Below are positions 63,048-64,000 of a stretch of DNA of 64,000 bases, one piece after another (within the stretch, counting starts at the first letter, position 1; the number at the start of each line of letters is the position of its first letter). The stretch is from Vulcanimicrobiota bacterium. Lineage in GTDB: Bacteria; Vulcanimicrobiota; Vulcanimicrobiia; Vulcanimicrobiales; Vulcanimicrobiaceae. The stretch covers positions 171,398-235,397 of the forward strand of contig DAIDGX010000004.1 of NCBI GenBank assembly GCA_027452165.1, in the 5' to 3' direction. The notes under the pieces were generated by a model, which saw only the letters and a program-made list of their open reading frames with translations, was not told the DNA's origin and ran no database searches. Both the position numbers and the translations under genes were made by a program.

Positions 63048-63904
63048 ACGAACTCGCACTGCGCTTCGGCGTCACCGCGCTCGCCGCGCCGTTCCTTCTT
63101 GCATTTGCGCTCGTCGTTCCGCCGGTTGCGTTGTGGACGGCACGTCGCGTGACGTGGATGCAAGCGCTGACGCTGGCGCTCTTCATCGGCGCGATGATCG
63201 GTGTACTGCTCGCACGAAGCGTTGCCGCATTCGTGCTCGCGTGGGAGAGCATGTCCCTCGTCTCGACCTTCCTGGTCGCGGCGCATCACGAACAACGATC
63301 CGTTCGCCGGGCGGTGCTTTCGTACGCGATCATGAGCCAGTTCGGAACGCTGTTCATCATCGCTGCCCTCGTCATGTTGGCAGAGGGAAGCGGCCATTTC
63401 ACCTTCACGCAATTGACCTTGGCTGCACCCGCGCTTGCAGCGCCCGTGCGCGTCGCGGCCCTCACGCTCGCCTCGATCGGATTCGCTTCGAAAGCCGGAA
63501 TCGTCCCCTTGCACTTCTGGCTTCCGCGAGCACATCCGGCGGCCCAGCCCTACGCCTCGGCTCTGCTTTCCGGTCTCATGCTCGCGGTCGCGTTGTACGG
63601 CTTTGCCAACGTCGCGCTCGATCTGGCGGCGCCGGCCCCCCCGTCGCTGTGCGTGGCCATCATCGCGATCGGCGCGCTCACCGCGTGCGCCGGAGGGCTC
63701 TACGCGGCCCTTCAAAGCGACCTCAAACGTCTGCTCGCCTATAGCTCGGTCGAGAATGTCGGTATACTCGCGGCAACGCTCGGGCTCGCCATGCTCGCGA
63801 CCGCTTGCAACGTGCCGGCGATCGCGGGCCTCGCGTTGCTCGCGTTTTTCCTCCACGTGGCGGAAGTTTTCAGTTTGAATGAGACCAGCGTCGCGCGTGA
63901 TTAG
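63044..63904 (+). pseudogene. HyfB/NuoL-like proton-antiporter subunit, truncated; likely CTG start
   Basis: The coding frame begins with CTG 63044, which overlaps the regulator stop (CTGA) and follows GGAGAA at six bases. This start restores a first membrane segment (FGVTALAAPFLLAFALVVPPVALW) that the next conventional start, TTG 63131, would remove. The 286-residue product has SMSLVSTFLVAAHHEQRS, SKAGIVPLHFWLPRAHPAA (characteristic of HyfB/HycC-type antiporter subunits of group 4 hydrogenases), and YAALQSDLKRLLAYSSVENVGIL. It stops at 63904 soon after LALLAFFLHV, where relatives continue with a conserved H-x-FK motif for another 200-350 residues. The end looks like a break by insertion, frameshift or deletion. 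Confidence 0.65.
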
Positions 63905-64000
63905 TGTGCGGCGTCTAAAATGTTACGCGGCGCTCGGTGCACCTGTCAAGCGATGTGGCGAACGTGCTGCGCTGCCTCGTCGCGTTCGTCGGAGTCTCCG
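63905..64000. other. Sequence after the hyfB break
   Basis: No homology to the missing part of HyfB is visible here. On the minus strand a frame entering from the window edge reads GDSDERDEAAQHVRHIA and then stops near 63945, so this may be the C-terminus of another gene or of an inserted element. Nothing can be identified from so little sequence. Confidence 0.3.

Noticed and set aside
63131..63904. TTG 63131 as the start of the HyfB-like protein
   Set aside because: It would delete the first membrane helix, has no ribosome-binding site, and would leave an 83-base gap although the upstream frame is fully open and conserved-looking.

Overview
This is a high-GC bacterial chromosome segment that is almost entirely coding. 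It holds about 65 protein genes, one tRNA, several hairpin terminators and a few candidate structured RNAs. I see no CRISPR array, prophage or complete insertion sequence. The mix of traits is distinctive. Firmicute-like gene neighbourhoods (mfd / PPIase / mazG / S4-domain protein; whiA next to gap-pgk-tpiA-gpmI; yggS-sepF-divIVA with lspA-rluD and ileS close by; csaB with a DUF5693 protein) occur together with flagellar rod genes, many lipoproteins and GTG/TTG starts. That suggests a deep-branching lineage such as Candidatus Eremiobacterota (WPS-2, Vulcanimicrobium-like). The assignment is inferred from gene content; no search was run.

Layout. 1-6.5 kb: end of mfd, a small membrane protein coupled to an RsbW-like ATPase, a PrsA/SurA-type lipoprotein foldase, a MazG pyrophosphatase with a shortened methylase-like N-terminus, a Kal-like hotdog protein, a MATE transporter, an RqcP/Hsp15-like S4 protein and WhiA. 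6.5-15.6 kb: a central-carbon cluster gap-(terminator)-pgk-tpiA-gpmI-pnp-xfp-ackA, most members overlapping or closely spaced, joining lower glycolysis, nucleoside phosphorolysis and a phosphoketolase/acetate kinase shunt. 15.6-20.5 kb: a PMT-family glycosyltransferase, then a small flagellar island (flgF, flgG, a rod-binding protein, a FliA-type sigma factor) interrupted by a lower-GC bactofilin-like gene, a dispersed-type repeat and an orphan fragment of a second flgG.

20.5-34.5 kb: a leftward lgt-yggS-sepF-divIVA-leuB operon diverging by 8 bp from ccdA-lspA-rluD-tgt-DUF6438, then a leftward DUF5693-csaB-ileS operon preceded by a promoter-like sequence and a structured leader ending in a terminator-like hairpin. 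34.5-45 kb: enoyl-CoA hydratase, tRNA-Val(UAC), a second RsbW-like ATPase, a C-terminal processing protease, copZ-copA, an EamA transporter, Sua5-type threonylcarbamoyl-AMP synthase, and a run of secreted or lipoprotein genes (EXORDIUM-like, glycine-zipper, DUF4097). 45-57.8 kb: TPR, ABC-F, DHH and FMN-dehydrogenase genes, then large exported proteins (unknown, BNR/sortilin-like beta-propeller, M1 aminopeptidase, lipoprotein). 57.8-64 kb: a membrane protein coupled to an ArnT-like glycosyltransferase, a MASE1-like sensor kinase, an ArsR-type repressor with an AT-rich operator, and a HyfB/NuoL-like antiporter subunit that appears to start at CTG and is cut short.

Themes: envelope building and protein export (lgt, lspA, foldase, Ctp, csaB, two GT39-type enzymes), cell division (sepF, divIVA, whiA), translation quality control (ileS, tgt, rluD, ABC-F, S4 protein, Sua5), and partner-switch-like control by two orphan RsbW-type ATPases.
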